Of a stretch of 49,307 nucleotides of DNA, positions 24,403 through 33,116 are shown in pieces. The notes below the pieces were generated by a model, which saw nothing but the letters and a program-made list of their open reading frames with translations, searched no databases and was not told where the DNA came from. Every line of letters begins with the position of its first letter. Position 1 is the first letter of the stretch. Both the position numbers and the translations under genes were made by a program. Source of the DNA: an uncultured Clostridia bacterium (GTDB lineage Bacteria > Bacillota > Clostridia > Saccharofermentanales > Saccharofermentanaceae); the NCBI GenBank assembly GCA_947303185.1, contig CAMYXF010000013.1:1-49307 (forward strand). Direction: 5' to 3'.

Positions 24403-27400
24403 ATGGCTAATCTTCAGAATGAACAAACGGCTGAACGTAATGATGTTGCCGGTAGAATAGTTCGTATCTGTATATTGATAATCGTTTCTTTTGTCGTAGC
24501 GATCGCTGCGGTGTCTTTTGCTGTTCACCACATGAGACTCCAGTTCGAGGAAGAGTTCCAGAAGATCTCTGACACGAAGATGCATCAGGTGACAGACATA
24601 GTCAGAATGAGTATCGACGGTGATGATCTCGTATCGAATACCGTTAATGCTCCGGCTAGATACAGCGCACTCCTCGACCTTATGCTTGCAGATACTTCAT
24701 CTGAGAATCTGTCCGCAGAAGGATACGGCCTTTTCGGTTATAACCAGGGTCAGTTATCACTTCTCTTAAGCCGCGGCGTAAATGATCCTTCAGAGTTCGC
24801 AGTTGCAAGCAGAGACATTTCCGAGTGGCTCGGCGGAACGTCAGAGCAGACAGTTCTCTACGGAAAGAATTACGAGAGCATCATCGTTCCGATCACAGAC
24901 AGCACAGGCATGTGTGTTGGTGTTTTCGAGTACAAGTGCACATTCGGTGAGCTCTATGAATTAGGCGACAAGCTTGAGTCAAGAATTCTTACAGCGGTTG
25001 TAATCGCAGTTCTTTCAGGCGTATTCCTTTTCGCTCTTCAGGAAGTTCTCATCCGTGTTCTCAGAGGAAGACAGAGCGGCTCAGGAAAGAAGAATGTTGA
25101 GACTCCCCAGAACCGTGACAGAAGACTTATCTCTTCCACGATCGGTTACTGCTTCACGATAATCCTCGTCGTACTTATCGTGATGGCTACACAGCTTTCT
25201 AACACGTACATTAAAGCTCTTGAGAGCGAGCGTGCAGACATGATGGAAAAGTGCGCGGTAACTTCCGCTACTGCTCTTACATACACTGAAGTAAGAGAGA
25301 ACATGTCCTACATGCTTCCTGTTTATAAGTATGCAAATGACAAGCCTTATATCGTAAACATCTATACGATGGCAGGTGATTCATTCTTAAGACTTTATTC
25401 TTCAACTGCTACAGGTAACGTACAGCAGTATTACCTGACAGGCGCAGGCAACCAGTACATCGACTGCTTCGGTCTCCAGCAGGTTGCTTTCACATCCAGA
25501 AATGACGGCGGCGTCTCATATGTTTGCGCTATTGCTCCGATCATTTCTTCTGAGAATACCGTATCAGGCGTTCTCGAGATTATGATGCCCAGAGATGATT
25601 TCGAGAGTTCCGTAAACGGAATGAGCCTTTCATGGATATTCACGATCATCTCCATTGCTATCTCAATGGGTATCATGATCTTCGAATTGAACCTTCTCAT
25701 TTCAACGATCTCAAAGGGCATCTCCGGCAACGCTCCCGTACTCGTTATGTATGGTGAGAATGCAAACAGATTCCTTTCATTCTTTACTGCATTCGGCTCC
25801 ATCATGATGCCGATAGCGTTTGCGGATTATTTCAAAGAACAGATAGACTATCTGCCGATGCAGGCAGTGCAGGGACTGATCTGCGTTACGTTGCTCTTAT
25901 TCATCTGTGGTTATCTCGGATTCTCTGGACTTCGTAACAGCATCAAGACAAAGCTTACGAGCAGGATCGCTCTTATCTCGATAACATGCGCAGGTTATTT
26001 CTTCGCACTTATCGCAGGCGTAGTTAATTTCCCTTATCTTACGGCTGTTCTCGCACTTCCGATCGGCTTCTGCTTCGGTATGTCTTTCGACTATTTGAGA
26101 GACTACAGAATCAATGCAGGAAGACTTGGATATAAGGACTACAATGACAGAGTAATCCACAATGTTCAGGCATCATCTTATTTTCTCGGTGTTGCCGTAG
26201 GTGCGGTTATTGCAGGTATCTGCTATGAGAGATACGGTCTTTTCATCGTAACCATCATCAGCGGTGCTGCACTCGTTCTTACAAGCATAGGCATGATCTA
26301 CTTTATGCAGAACAACACTCAGGTAAGAGAAGCGTCTCTTTCAATCAGCGGATTCTTCTCAGTATTCGGTGATTCAAGGATCGCAAGATTCCTGAATTCC
26401 TCATTCCTGATGCTCGGTGTCGCTCTTTCATTCATGCTCATGTTCATTCCGAACTATCTTGAAAGAGTAGGCATCTCACTTCCTACGACATCATTCTATT
26501 TCCTCGTTTGCGGATTCACTGCATGCTTCGTATGCGGCTTCGTTAAGAACAGATTTGCGCACCTTCTCACATCAAGAACGAGAGTGCTTATCCAGGCTGC
26601 ATCTACAGTTCTTGGTCTGTTCCTTTTCGCAATCATGCCTTCTGCAAAGATGCTCGTAGTCTCATGTGCATTCATGGGTATCGCACTCGGAATCCACGAT
26701 TACTATTACATCTATGTTCTTTACCTTATCTGCAACGGCAAGGTAAAGGCTAACTTGAGAAAGCTCGCAGAGTACACGGTTTATATGGGTGCCGGAATCA
26801 TGCTCCCGATAATCATGGTTGCATTCATGGTAAACAACGTCAGGATCACATTCCTTATCCTTACGCTGATCGTTGCAGTACTTGCATTCCTTTATCCTCT
26901 GTCTTCGTTCTCCGGCCAGATCGATGAGCGTGATATCTCATTGAAGCCTGAGAAGAGACAGCGCGAAAAGCCTGCTCCGGCAGCACCCCAGATGGCAGCA
27001 CCGGCAGCTCCCCAGGAGCCTGTTGAAGCTCAGCTTCCTGCAGGTGAGGCTATCCCTGAAGAACCTGTTGCAGCACCTGCGCCAACTCCCGTACATCAGT
27101 ATCCTCAGTCTGTACGTAAAGCTGCTGTACAGAACAGGAGAAGATATCAGCAGCCTGCCCAGCAACCCGTAGAGCAGCCTGTTGAGCAGCAATACCAGCA
27201 GCCTGTTCAGCAGTATCAACAGCCTGTACAGCAGTATCAGCAACCGGTTGAACAGCAGTATCAGCAGCCTGTTCAGCAGCCGTACCAGGCTGATCCCAAT
27301 CAGTATGCGGCACAGTATGCTGCACCCGTAGATCCTTATGCTGCACAGCAGATGCAGCAGGCACCTGCAGATCCTTATGCAGTTGCAGGCACTGATCCGT

Positions 27401-27489
27401 ATGGTGCCCAGGCAGCCCAGCCGGCTGCTCCGGATCCGCTTGCTTTCCTGAACGGAGACGAAAACGAAGGAGGTAATCAAAATGGCTGA
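24403..27489 (+). CDS. MFS-like membrane protein with two N-terminal sensor loops and Q/P-rich tail
   Basis: The 1028-residue protein is a fusion. TM1 (about 22-44) and TM2 (about 199-221) flank an extracellular domain of about 150 residues. TM3 (about 248-270) and TM4 (about 410-440) flank a second one. Both loops have Cache-like features (a helix after the TM, then beta segments ending in GVFEY or GVLEI). About twelve further helices (about 455-850) resemble a major-facilitator transporter (SFDYLRDYR, GVAVGAVIAG). The last 150 residues are cytoplasmic, Pro/Ala-rich, then tandem QQPV/QYQQP repeats. No kinase or HAMP domain is visible. It overlaps the next gene by 8 bases. A TATAAT lies at 24361-24366. 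Function unknown; a sensor-gated transporter is the simplest reading. Confidence 0.8.
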   Translation: MANLQNEQTAERNDVAGRIVRICILIIVSFVVAIAAVSFAVHHMRLQFEEEFQKISDTKMHQVTDIVRMSIDGDDLVSNTVNAPARYSALLDLMLADTSSENLSAEGYGLFGYNQGQLSLLLSRGVNDPSEFAVASRDISEWLGGTSEQTVLYGKNYESIIVPITDSTGMCVGVFEYKCTFGELYELGDKLESRILTAVVIAVLSGVFLFALQEVLIRVLRGRQSGSGKKNVETPQNRDRRLISSTIGYCFTIILVVLIVMATQLSNTYIKALESERADMMEKCAVTSATALTYTEVRENMSYMLPVYKYANDKPYIVNIYTMAGDSFLRLYSSTATGNVQQYYLTGAGNQYIDCFGLQQVAFTSRNDGGVSYVCAIAPIISSENTVSGVLEIMMPRDDFESSVNGMSLSWIFTIISIAISMGIMIFELNLLISTISKGISGNAPVLVMYGENANRFLSFFTAFGSIMMPIAFADYFKEQIDYLPMQAVQGLICVTLLLFICGYLGFSGLRNSIKTKLTSRIALISITCAGYFFALIAGVVNFPYLTAVLALPIGFCFGMSFDYLRDYRINAGRLGYKDYNDRVIHNVQASSYFLGVAVGAVIAGICYERYGLFIVTIISGAALVLTSIGMIYFMQNNTQVREASLSISGFFSVFGDSRIARFLNSSFLMLGVALSFMLMFIPNYLERVGISLPTTSFYFLVCGFTACFVCGFVKNRFAHLLTSRTRVLIQAASTVLGLFLFAIMPSAKMLVVSCAFMGIALGIHDYYYIYVLYLICNGKVKANLRKLAEYTVYMGAGIMLPIIMVAFMVNNVRITFLILTLIVAVLAFLYPLSSFSGQIDERDISLKPEKRQREKPAPAAPQMAAPAAPQEPVEAQLPAGEAIPEEPVAAPAPTPVHQYPQSVRKAAVQNRRRYQQPAQQPVEQPVEQQYQQPVQQYQQPVQQYQQPVEQQYQQPVQQPYQADPNQYAAQYAAPVDPYAAQQMQQAPADPYAVAGTDPYGAQAAQPAAPDPLAFLNGDENEGGNQNG

Positions 27490-28249
27490 TGAACTCTGGA
27501 ATCAGAAACTGACACGCGAGAATATCCGCGACTTCTATATGTCCACCGTAGTTATGGTTTATTCTTCCTGCTACGGAATTACCAAGGAGGCTACACGTTG
27601 CGAGAATGCAATCGTTAAGTCTTATCTCGATATCTACGCTAAGCGTAATAACATTCCCGGTGATAAGGTCATCTATGAGTTCGGTGATATTCTTCTTGCT
27701 AACTCCAAGAACATAGTCGCACAGTATCCGCTTCCTGCAGATCTTACTTTTGAAGAAAGACTGCTCGATGAATATACACGTAACTCAATGCTCGAGAAGA
27801 TCCTTTCCAAGATCGATTCAAAGAGCTTTAAGGCTATGGAATTCATCAACACGGATGTAAAGAAGGGAAGACGCCCGAAGCAGATGCGTAAGCTTAACGA
27901 TCTGTTCCAGGTAACGCCTCTTCTTATCCTTGAGATAATCGTTCTTGCGATCGTTATCTGGGCTGTAAGTTATGTTGCTGTAACGCTTCCTTACAGACAT
28001 TCAGAACTGATTAATGAGAAGAGTATTTTCGAGACTGCATCCATTCAGGAACAGTACATCAATGCGCTTTCATTCTATCCGTTCAGAATACAGACAAACA
28101 AATCAACAGAAGAAGGATTCCTGCCTGTACCTACTGAAGGCCAGGTATCAGATCCTGCAGCTGAAGGCCAGGTTGAGCCGGCTGAGACTACAGTATTAGG
28201 TCCTCAGCTTGCTGAATCTTCAACTGAGCTTTCTGCTACGAGCGGCTGA
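27482..28249 (+). CDS. Single-TM partner protein of the sensor/MFS fusion
   Basis: The 255-residue protein has a helical cytoplasmic N-terminus (1-140), one TM helix (about 148-170, LLILEIIVLAIVIWAVSYVAV) and an extracellular tail ending in Pro/Thr/Ser-rich sequence with a repeated EGQV. The N-terminal helices (FYMSTVVMVYSSCYGITKEA, then CENAIVKSYLDIYAKRNN) look like a degenerate sigma-70 region 2, but this is a weak visual impression. It starts inside the end of the preceding gene (ATGGCTGA overlap), so the two proteins are likely made in fixed ratio and work together. No known family recognised. Confidence 0.75.
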   Translation: MADELWNQKLTRENIRDFYMSTVVMVYSSCYGITKEATRCENAIVKSYLDIYAKRNNIPGDKVIYEFGDILLANSKNIVAQYPLPADLTFEERLLDEYTRNSMLEKILSKIDSKSFKAMEFINTDVKKGRRPKQMRKLNDLFQVTPLLILEIIVLAIVIWAVSYVAVTLPYRHSELINEKSIFETASIQEQYINALSFYPFRIQTNKSTEEGFLPVPTEGQVSDPAAEGQVEPAETTVLGPQLAESSTELSATSG

Positions 28250-28282
28250 TACGCTAAAATAAATCAATTCAATTTGCGATAA

Positions 28283-28316
28283 AAAAGGTCCGAAATTTAG
28301 TAGTTTCGGACCTTTT
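28283..28316 (+). terminator. Terminator after the two-gene membrane unit
   Basis: AAAAGGTCCGAAA (28283-28295) pairs perfectly with TTTCGGACCTTTT (28304-28316). Confidence 0.92.
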
Positions 28317-28389
28317 ATCTTGTGTAAGATAAGAGCATATTCAACCCAAACTACTATGTTTGTACACCCACCGGAAAGGAGCACGATTC

Positions 28390-29568
28390 ATGTTCGATTT
28401 TAAGTATTTCACACCCACTAAGGTTGTATTCGGAAAGAATACTGAAGCTAAGGTTGCTGACCTCATTAAAGAGTTCGGCGGAACAAAGATCCTTATCCAT
28501 TACGGTGGCGGAAGCGTCGTCCGTTCAGGACTTCTTAAGCGCGTTACAGATACACTGGATGCTGCCGGAATCAGCTATGTAACTCTCGGCGGCGCAGTTC
28601 CTAATCCTCATCTCGGACTCGTTTATGAAGGCATCGAACTCTGCAAAAAAGAAAATGTTGATTTCCTTCTTGCAGTAGGCGGAGGAAGTGCGATCGATTC
28701 AGCTAAGGCAATCGGTTACGGCGTTGCCAACGGAGGCGATGTATGGGATTTCTACGACTATAAGCGTAAGGCTGAAGGCTGCCTTCCTTTAGGCGTAATC
28801 CTTACCATTGCAGCAACAGGAAGTGAGATGAGTGACTCTTCTGTTATCACAAAGGAAGAAGGACTCGTTAAGCGCGGTTACAGCAGTGATTTCTCACGCG
28901 CAAAGTTTGCTATCATGAATCCTGAACTTACAATGACTCTTCCTGATTATCAGACAGCTTGCGGATGCACCGACATCATGATGCATACCATGGAAAGATA
29001 TTTCACAAACGGCGGCAATATGGAGATCACTGATGCACTTGCAGAAGGACTTCTCCGCACGGTTAAAAAGAATGCCATCATCCTCAGAGACGATCCCCAG
29101 AACTACGATGCAAGGGCAGAAGTTATGTGGGCAGGAAGCCTCGCACATAACGGCCTCACAGGCTGCGGTAACGACGGCGGTGACTGGATGACGCATAAGC
29201 TTGAGCATGAGCTCGGCGGCCTCTACGACGTCGCTCACGGCGCAGGACTTGCTGCTATCTGGGGCAGCTGGGCAAGATATGTTTACAAGGACTGTCTCCC
29301 GAGATTCAAGAAGTTCGCTCTTAACGTTATGGAAGTTGAGAATTCCGGTACTGATGAAGAGATCGCTCTTAAGGGTATCGAGGCTATGGAAGATTTCTAC
29401 AGAAGCATCAACATGCCTACAAATCTCCGTAAACTTGGTGTCAATGCAAATGAGAAGGATCTCGTTGTCATGGCTCACAAGTGCGCTGTCGGCGTAGGCG
29501 GTGAGATGGGGTCTGCCAAGGTCCTTAACGAACAGGCAATGCTCGACATCTATCGCGCAAGCATGTAA
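28390..29568 (+). CDS. Iron-containing alcohol dehydrogenase (butanol dehydrogenase type)
   Basis: The 392-residue protein belongs to the group III Fe-ADH family, NADH-dependent butanol dehydrogenase (BDH) branch. Evidence: FTPTKVVFGKNTE at the N-terminus, LAVGGGSAIDSAKAI (nucleotide site), TIAATGSEMSDSSVIT and the metal-binding HELGGLYDVAHGAGLAAIW. It reduces aldehydes to alcohols during fermentation. The start ATG 28390 has AAAGGAG (28376-28382); the frame open from 28360 is an upstream extension with no similarity. It has its own transcription unit after a strong terminator. Confidence 0.95.
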   Translation: MFDFKYFTPTKVVFGKNTEAKVADLIKEFGGTKILIHYGGGSVVRSGLLKRVTDTLDAAGISYVTLGGAVPNPHLGLVYEGIELCKKENVDFLLAVGGGSAIDSAKAIGYGVANGGDVWDFYDYKRKAEGCLPLGVILTIAATGSEMSDSSVITKEEGLVKRGYSSDFSRAKFAIMNPELTMTLPDYQTACGCTDIMMHTMERYFTNGGNMEITDALAEGLLRTVKKNAIILRDDPQNYDARAEVMWAGSLAHNGLTGCGNDGGDWMTHKLEHELGGLYDVAHGAGLAAIWGSWARYVYKDCLPRFKKFALNVMEVENSGTDEEIALKGIEAMEDFYRSINMPTNLRKLGVNANEKDLVVMAHKCAVGVGGEMGSAKVLNEQAMLDIYRASM

Positions 29569-29613
29569 TCAAAATATACAATTCATATTCATTCTTAACA
29601 GGAGGATTCCATT

Positions 29614-30585
29614 ATGTCAGTAAAATGGGGCGTTTTGGGCACTGCGAATATCGCAAGGGGATGTACCATTCCCGGCATGAAGATGGCTGAGAACTGTGAG
29701 TTATATGCCATTGCAGGAAGAAACGAAGCCAAGGTCCAGAGCTACAAGGATGAATTTGGTTTTGAGAAAGCTTATGTAGGATACGATAAGCTTTTGGAAG
29801 ATCCTGATGTCCAGGCTGTTTATATTCCTTTGCCGAATAATCTTCACAAGGAATGGGTCATTAAGGCTTTGAAGGCAGGCAAGCACGTTCTCTGCGAAAA
29901 GCCTCTGGCACTTAATGCAGAAGATGCAAAAGAGATGTTTGCTGTTGCAAAAGAGAATAACGTTATCCTGATGGAAGCGTATGCATATCTTCACAGTCCT
30001 TATATCCAGTCGTTGAAGGATGATATCAAGAGTGGAGTTATCGGTGACGTGGAATTCGTAGATACTGCATTCTTTACACAGTACTACGTAGAAGACATCA
30101 GAATGTATAAGGAGCTTGGCGGCGGTGCTGTCTACGATCTCGGATGCTATTGCACGACGATGATCTTGTCCCTTGTAGATTCCACACCTGATTTTGTCAT
30201 GGCGAAAGCAGAGTTCAACGATAAGGGTGCAGATATATTGGCATCAGTTATCCTGAAGTTCGAAAATGGTGTCAGAGCAGTATTCAATGTCGGCATGATC
30301 TTTGATCCCGGTTCAGACAGAAGAAAAGACATTCTTTATGTCCACGGCTCTAAGGGAACCATCGTATCAGACGTTGAGTACAACCAGGAAGGAAAGGTCT
30401 CATATACCGTTACATCCGGAAGCAAGGTTTATACGCCTTCAATCAACGTTCCTCACAACTACATGCTTGAAGTTGAGCAGTTAGGCAGATGTATCGAGAA
30501 CGGAGAATCTCAGCATATTACACCTGAATTCTCGATAAAGAATGCAGAACTTATAGATGAGATCCTTAAACAGATAGGTTATTAA
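29614..30585 (+). CDS. Gfo/Idh/MocA family oxidoreductase
   Basis: The 323-residue protein starts with an NAD(P)-binding Rossmann fold (WGVLGTANIARGCTIPGM) and has the family block AVYIPLPNNLHKEWVIKALKAGKHVLCEKPLALN (EKP motif, catalytic Lys) and YDLGCYCTTM near the active site. Substrates are usually sugars, inositols or trans-dihydrodiols and cannot be told here. Start ATG 29614 follows AGGAGG. It is 45 bases after the alcohol dehydrogenase and heads a set of three redox genes. Confidence 0.92.
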   Translation: MSVKWGVLGTANIARGCTIPGMKMAENCELYAIAGRNEAKVQSYKDEFGFEKAYVGYDKLLEDPDVQAVYIPLPNNLHKEWVIKALKAGKHVLCEKPLALNAEDAKEMFAVAKENNVILMEAYAYLHSPYIQSLKDDIKSGVIGDVEFVDTAFFTQYYVEDIRMYKELGGGAVYDLGCYCTTMILSLVDSTPDFVMAKAEFNDKGADILASVILKFENGVRAVFNVGMIFDPGSDRRKDILYVHGSKGTIVSDVEYNQEGKVSYTVTSGSKVYTPSINVPHNYMLEVEQLGRCIENGESQHITPEFSIKNAELIDEILKQIGY

Positions 30586-30601
30586 TCAAGAGGTAAATAT
30601 C

Positions 30602-31126
30602 ATGAATGAGACATTGAAAGTATTAGAGACAAGAAGAAGCTGCAGAAACTTCAAGCCTGACATGGTTAAGGATGAAGACCTTAAGGCCATCATCAGGGCT
30701 GGTACATATGCTGCTACAGGTATGGGCAAGCAGAGTCCCATCATCATTGCCGTAACTGACAAGGCGATGAGAGATGAGATCTCAGAAGCAAACAGAAAGA
30801 TCGGTGGATGGGATGCTGGATTTGATCCTTTCTACGGCGCACCCGTTATTCTTATCGTTCTTGCTAAGAAAGATGTTCCGACTCATATTTACGACGGTTC
30901 TCTCGTTATGGGCAATCTCATGAATGCGGCTGAAAGCCTTGGCGTAGACAGCATCTGGATCCACAGGGCAAAAGAGGAGTTCGAATCTGATTTTGGAAAG
31001 AGTATTCTCGCAAAGCTCGGAATCACTGATGAGTACGAAGGCATCGGCCACTGCGCATTGGGCTATAAGGCTGACGCTTTAAATGCACCTGCACCTCGAA
31101 AAGAAAACTACGTTTATTACATCTGA
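30602..31126 (+). CDS. Nitroreductase family protein
   Basis: The 174-residue flavoprotein shows LETRRSCRNFKPDMVKDEDL at the N-terminus (FMN phosphate contacts), GTYAATGMGKQSP and GIGHCALGYKAD near the C-terminus. It probably uses FMN and NAD(P)H to reduce an unknown acceptor. It lies 16 bases after the Gfo/Idh gene; its TGA touches the flavodoxin-like gene. Confidence 0.92.
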   Translation: MNETLKVLETRRSCRNFKPDMVKDEDLKAIIRAGTYAATGMGKQSPIIIAVTDKAMRDEISEANRKIGGWDAGFDPFYGAPVILIVLAKKDVPTHIYDGSLVMGNLMNAAESLGVDSIWIHRAKEEFESDFGKSILAKLGITDEYEGIGHCALGYKADALNAPAPRKENYVYYI

Positions 31127-31137
31127 TGAGGCCTGAT

Positions 31138-31767
31138 ATGGAAAAGAAATTCAAAGTCCTTATTCTCAATGGAAGTCCCAGAGAGAATGGTAATATCGCT
31201 CTTGCATTACATGAGATGAAGCAGGTTTTCGATGAGGCAAATGTCGAATACGATTACTATCAGCTCGGCAAGAAAGACATTAGAGGATGCATTGCATGTG
31301 AGTCCTGCCGCCAGACAGGCAAGTGCGTATTTAACGACATCGTAAATGAGCTCTCACAGAAATTCGAAGAATCAGACGGATTAGTTATTGCTTCTCCCGT
31401 TTACTATGGTTCTGCAAACGGCACACTGATGTGTGCTCTTCAGAGAATGTTCTACAGCACGCATTTCGATAAGAGCCTCAAGGTAGGCGCAAGCGTGGTA
31501 AGCGCAAGACGTTCAGGCTGCACTGCTACTTTTGATGAGCTTAATAAGTTCTTCACGCTCTGCAACATGCCTGTTGCTACAAGTCAGTACTGGAATAACA
31601 TCTACGGATGGGAGCCCGGTGAGGCAAGCGTAGACGACGAGGGAAGACAGGTAATGCGTGTTCTTGCACGTAATATGGTTTTTCTCATGCGAAGCATAGC
31701 GCTGGGCAAAGAACAGATCGGTCTTCCGGATGAAGAAGACCGTGTCTGGACAAACTTCACCAGATAA
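31138..31767 (+). CDS. Flavodoxin-like NAD(P)H-dependent oxidoreductase
   Basis: The 209-residue protein has the FMN-phosphate loop LILNGSPRENGNIALAL, a Cys-containing loop GCIACESCRQTGKC typical of the iron-sulfur-flavoprotein/NADPH-dependent FMN reductase group, and ASPVYYGSANGTLMCALQR. It is the third gene of the redox operon. ATG 31138 has a GAGG seven bases upstream and is preferred; ATG 31126 overlaps the nitroreductase stop (TGATG) and would add four residues. Confidence 0.9.
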   Translation: MEKKFKVLILNGSPRENGNIALALHEMKQVFDEANVEYDYYQLGKKDIRGCIACESCRQTGKCVFNDIVNELSQKFEESDGLVIASPVYYGSANGTLMCALQRMFYSTHFDKSLKVGASVVSARRSGCTATFDELNKFFTLCNMPVATSQYWNNIYGWEPGEASVDDEGRQVMRVLARNMVFLMRSIALGKEQIGLPDEEDRVWTNFTR

Positions 31768-31840
31768 ATAACAAGTTTCCGATTCCGCCTTGTTTTCAGC
31801 TATAATGAAGCAGTAACTCATTATATGAAAAGGTGAAATC

Positions 31841-32527
31841 ATGGAACTTAATAAATGCCCCAACTGTAACGGAAAATTAGAACTCGCTTCAAGCAGAAAA
31901 AGAATGATCTGTCCTTTCTGCGGAAGCGAGTTTACTCTTGATGATACGACAAAAGAAGAGATAGGCGACAGCCCAATCAATAAAGACTGGTTCATTTACG
32001 AGTGGGACTATAAAACGCTTACAGAGAATCCTAAATACAGCGAGGGTGTACAGGCATTCGTCCGTACGCTTAATGAATACGATTCTTCAGAGCAGATCGA
32101 GAAATACATGCGAGACTATCTCATGGGTTATAACGAGGCATCTGCGCCCGGTATAAGAGAGAATAATCTTACTGATATTTCCAGAAGATTATCAGGCTCC
32201 ATGATGCCCGACGAGAGAATAATCATTTATAACGATGACGGTATTTTTGTTCACGGTAAGACAGGAGTCGTAGTCACGAATAAGAGAACTTTCTTCGTTG
32301 AAAAGAAGAACTTCAAGGAAATGATGCATGTTTCCGTTCCTTATCTGCTCTTCGGTTATTCAGTTGGACTTCCCGAGATTAAGCTCGGCGAACCATATGC
32401 AAATAACATCGGCACTTTTACTTCGCATTATGCTCTTATGGGAACGGTGGCAGCTCTTATTTGTATGTTGGGCTTTGAACAGCGTTCTGACAGGCCGAAG
32501 ATAAGACTCACAAGTTCAGTCAAATAA
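31841..32527 (+). CDS. Zinc-ribbon protein with a possible PH-like domain, function unknown
   Basis: The 228-residue protein begins with a zinc ribbon (CPNCNGKL, then CPFCGSEF, residues 6-29). A helical middle part follows (YMRDYLMGYNEA). The second half is beta-rich: MMPDERIIIYNDDGIFVHGKTGVVVTNKRTFFVEKKNF resembles bacterial PH-like or short-C-terminal domains. A hydrophobic stretch near residue 200 is too weak to call a TM helix. Start ATG 31841 follows AAAGGTGA; a TATAAT lies at 31800-31805. It is 22 bases before a flavin reductase gene. Confidence 0.7.
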   Translation: MELNKCPNCNGKLELASSRKRMICPFCGSEFTLDDTTKEEIGDSPINKDWFIYEWDYKTLTENPKYSEGVQAFVRTLNEYDSSEQIEKYMRDYLMGYNEASAPGIRENNLTDISRRLSGSMMPDERIIIYNDDGIFVHGKTGVVVTNKRTFFVEKKNFKEMMHVSVPYLLFGYSVGLPEIKLGEPYANNIGTFTSHYALMGTVAALICMLGFEQRSDRPKIRLTSSVK

Positions 32528-32549
32528 TCCATATAGGGGGATTAAAAAC

Positions 32550-33116
32550 ATGGGAAAGAAAAGCTTAAAGCCTTATAACGACTATTGTCCGCAGACACTG
32601 TTCCTGTACGGAACTTACGATGAGAACGGCAATCCCGATTTCGGACTTTTCTGCTGGTTCAGTTATATCTGGGACGGCGAGATGGGTGTAATGTGCTGCA
32701 TCGGAGGAGATAAGACCACTAAGCAGAACATTATGCGCAACAAGATCTTCTCTGCAAATCTCGTAACTGAGGAATTGCTTCCCGTAGCTGATTATATGGG
32801 AATTGTCAGCGGCGATAATCCGGACAAGATGAAGATCGATTTAGACATCGGCAAGGGCGCTGTCCTTAACGTTCCTGTGCTTAATAATTCACCCGTTAAT
32901 TTCGAATTGGAAGTTACAGACTTTATCCAAAAGCACGACGGTACGGTAATGCTCTGCAAGATAAGAAACGTCCTTCAGGACGAGTCTTTGTCATCAGATG
33001 AGACGGCTGAGCAGAAGCTTAAGCGCATCGCTCCTGTAAAGACAACATGCCATCGTTATTTCAGTTTCACCGGAAACGATCTTGGCGGCTGGGGCGAACC
33101 CATGAATAAGGTGTAA
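32550..33116 (+). CDS. Flavin reductase-like protein
   Basis: The 188-residue protein resembles the FMN-binding split-barrel flavin reductases: PQTLFLYGTYDENGNPDFGLFCWFSY and KIFSANLVTEELLPVADYMG occupy the usual positions. It differs clearly from the flavin reductase at 63-701. Start ATG 32550 follows AGGGGGA. Its stop abuts the stop of the convergent recombinase gene with no spacer and no terminator between them. Confidence 0.8.
   Translation: MGKKSLKPYNDYCPQTLFLYGTYDENGNPDFGLFCWFSYIWDGEMGVMCCIGGDKTTKQNIMRNKIFSANLVTEELLPVADYMGIVSGDNPDKMKIDLDIGKGAVLNVPVLNNSPVNFELEVTDFIQKHDGTVMLCKIRNVLQDESLSSDETAEQKLKRIAPVKTTCHRYFSFTGNDLGGWGEPMNKV

Noticed and set aside
26938..27480. Minus-strand frames opposite the Q/P-rich tail
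   Set aside because: Low-complexity shadows of the CAG-rich coding repeat.
28360..28389. Longer alcohol dehydrogenase start
   Set aside because: The extension overlaps the ribosome binding site of ATG 28390 and has no family similarity.
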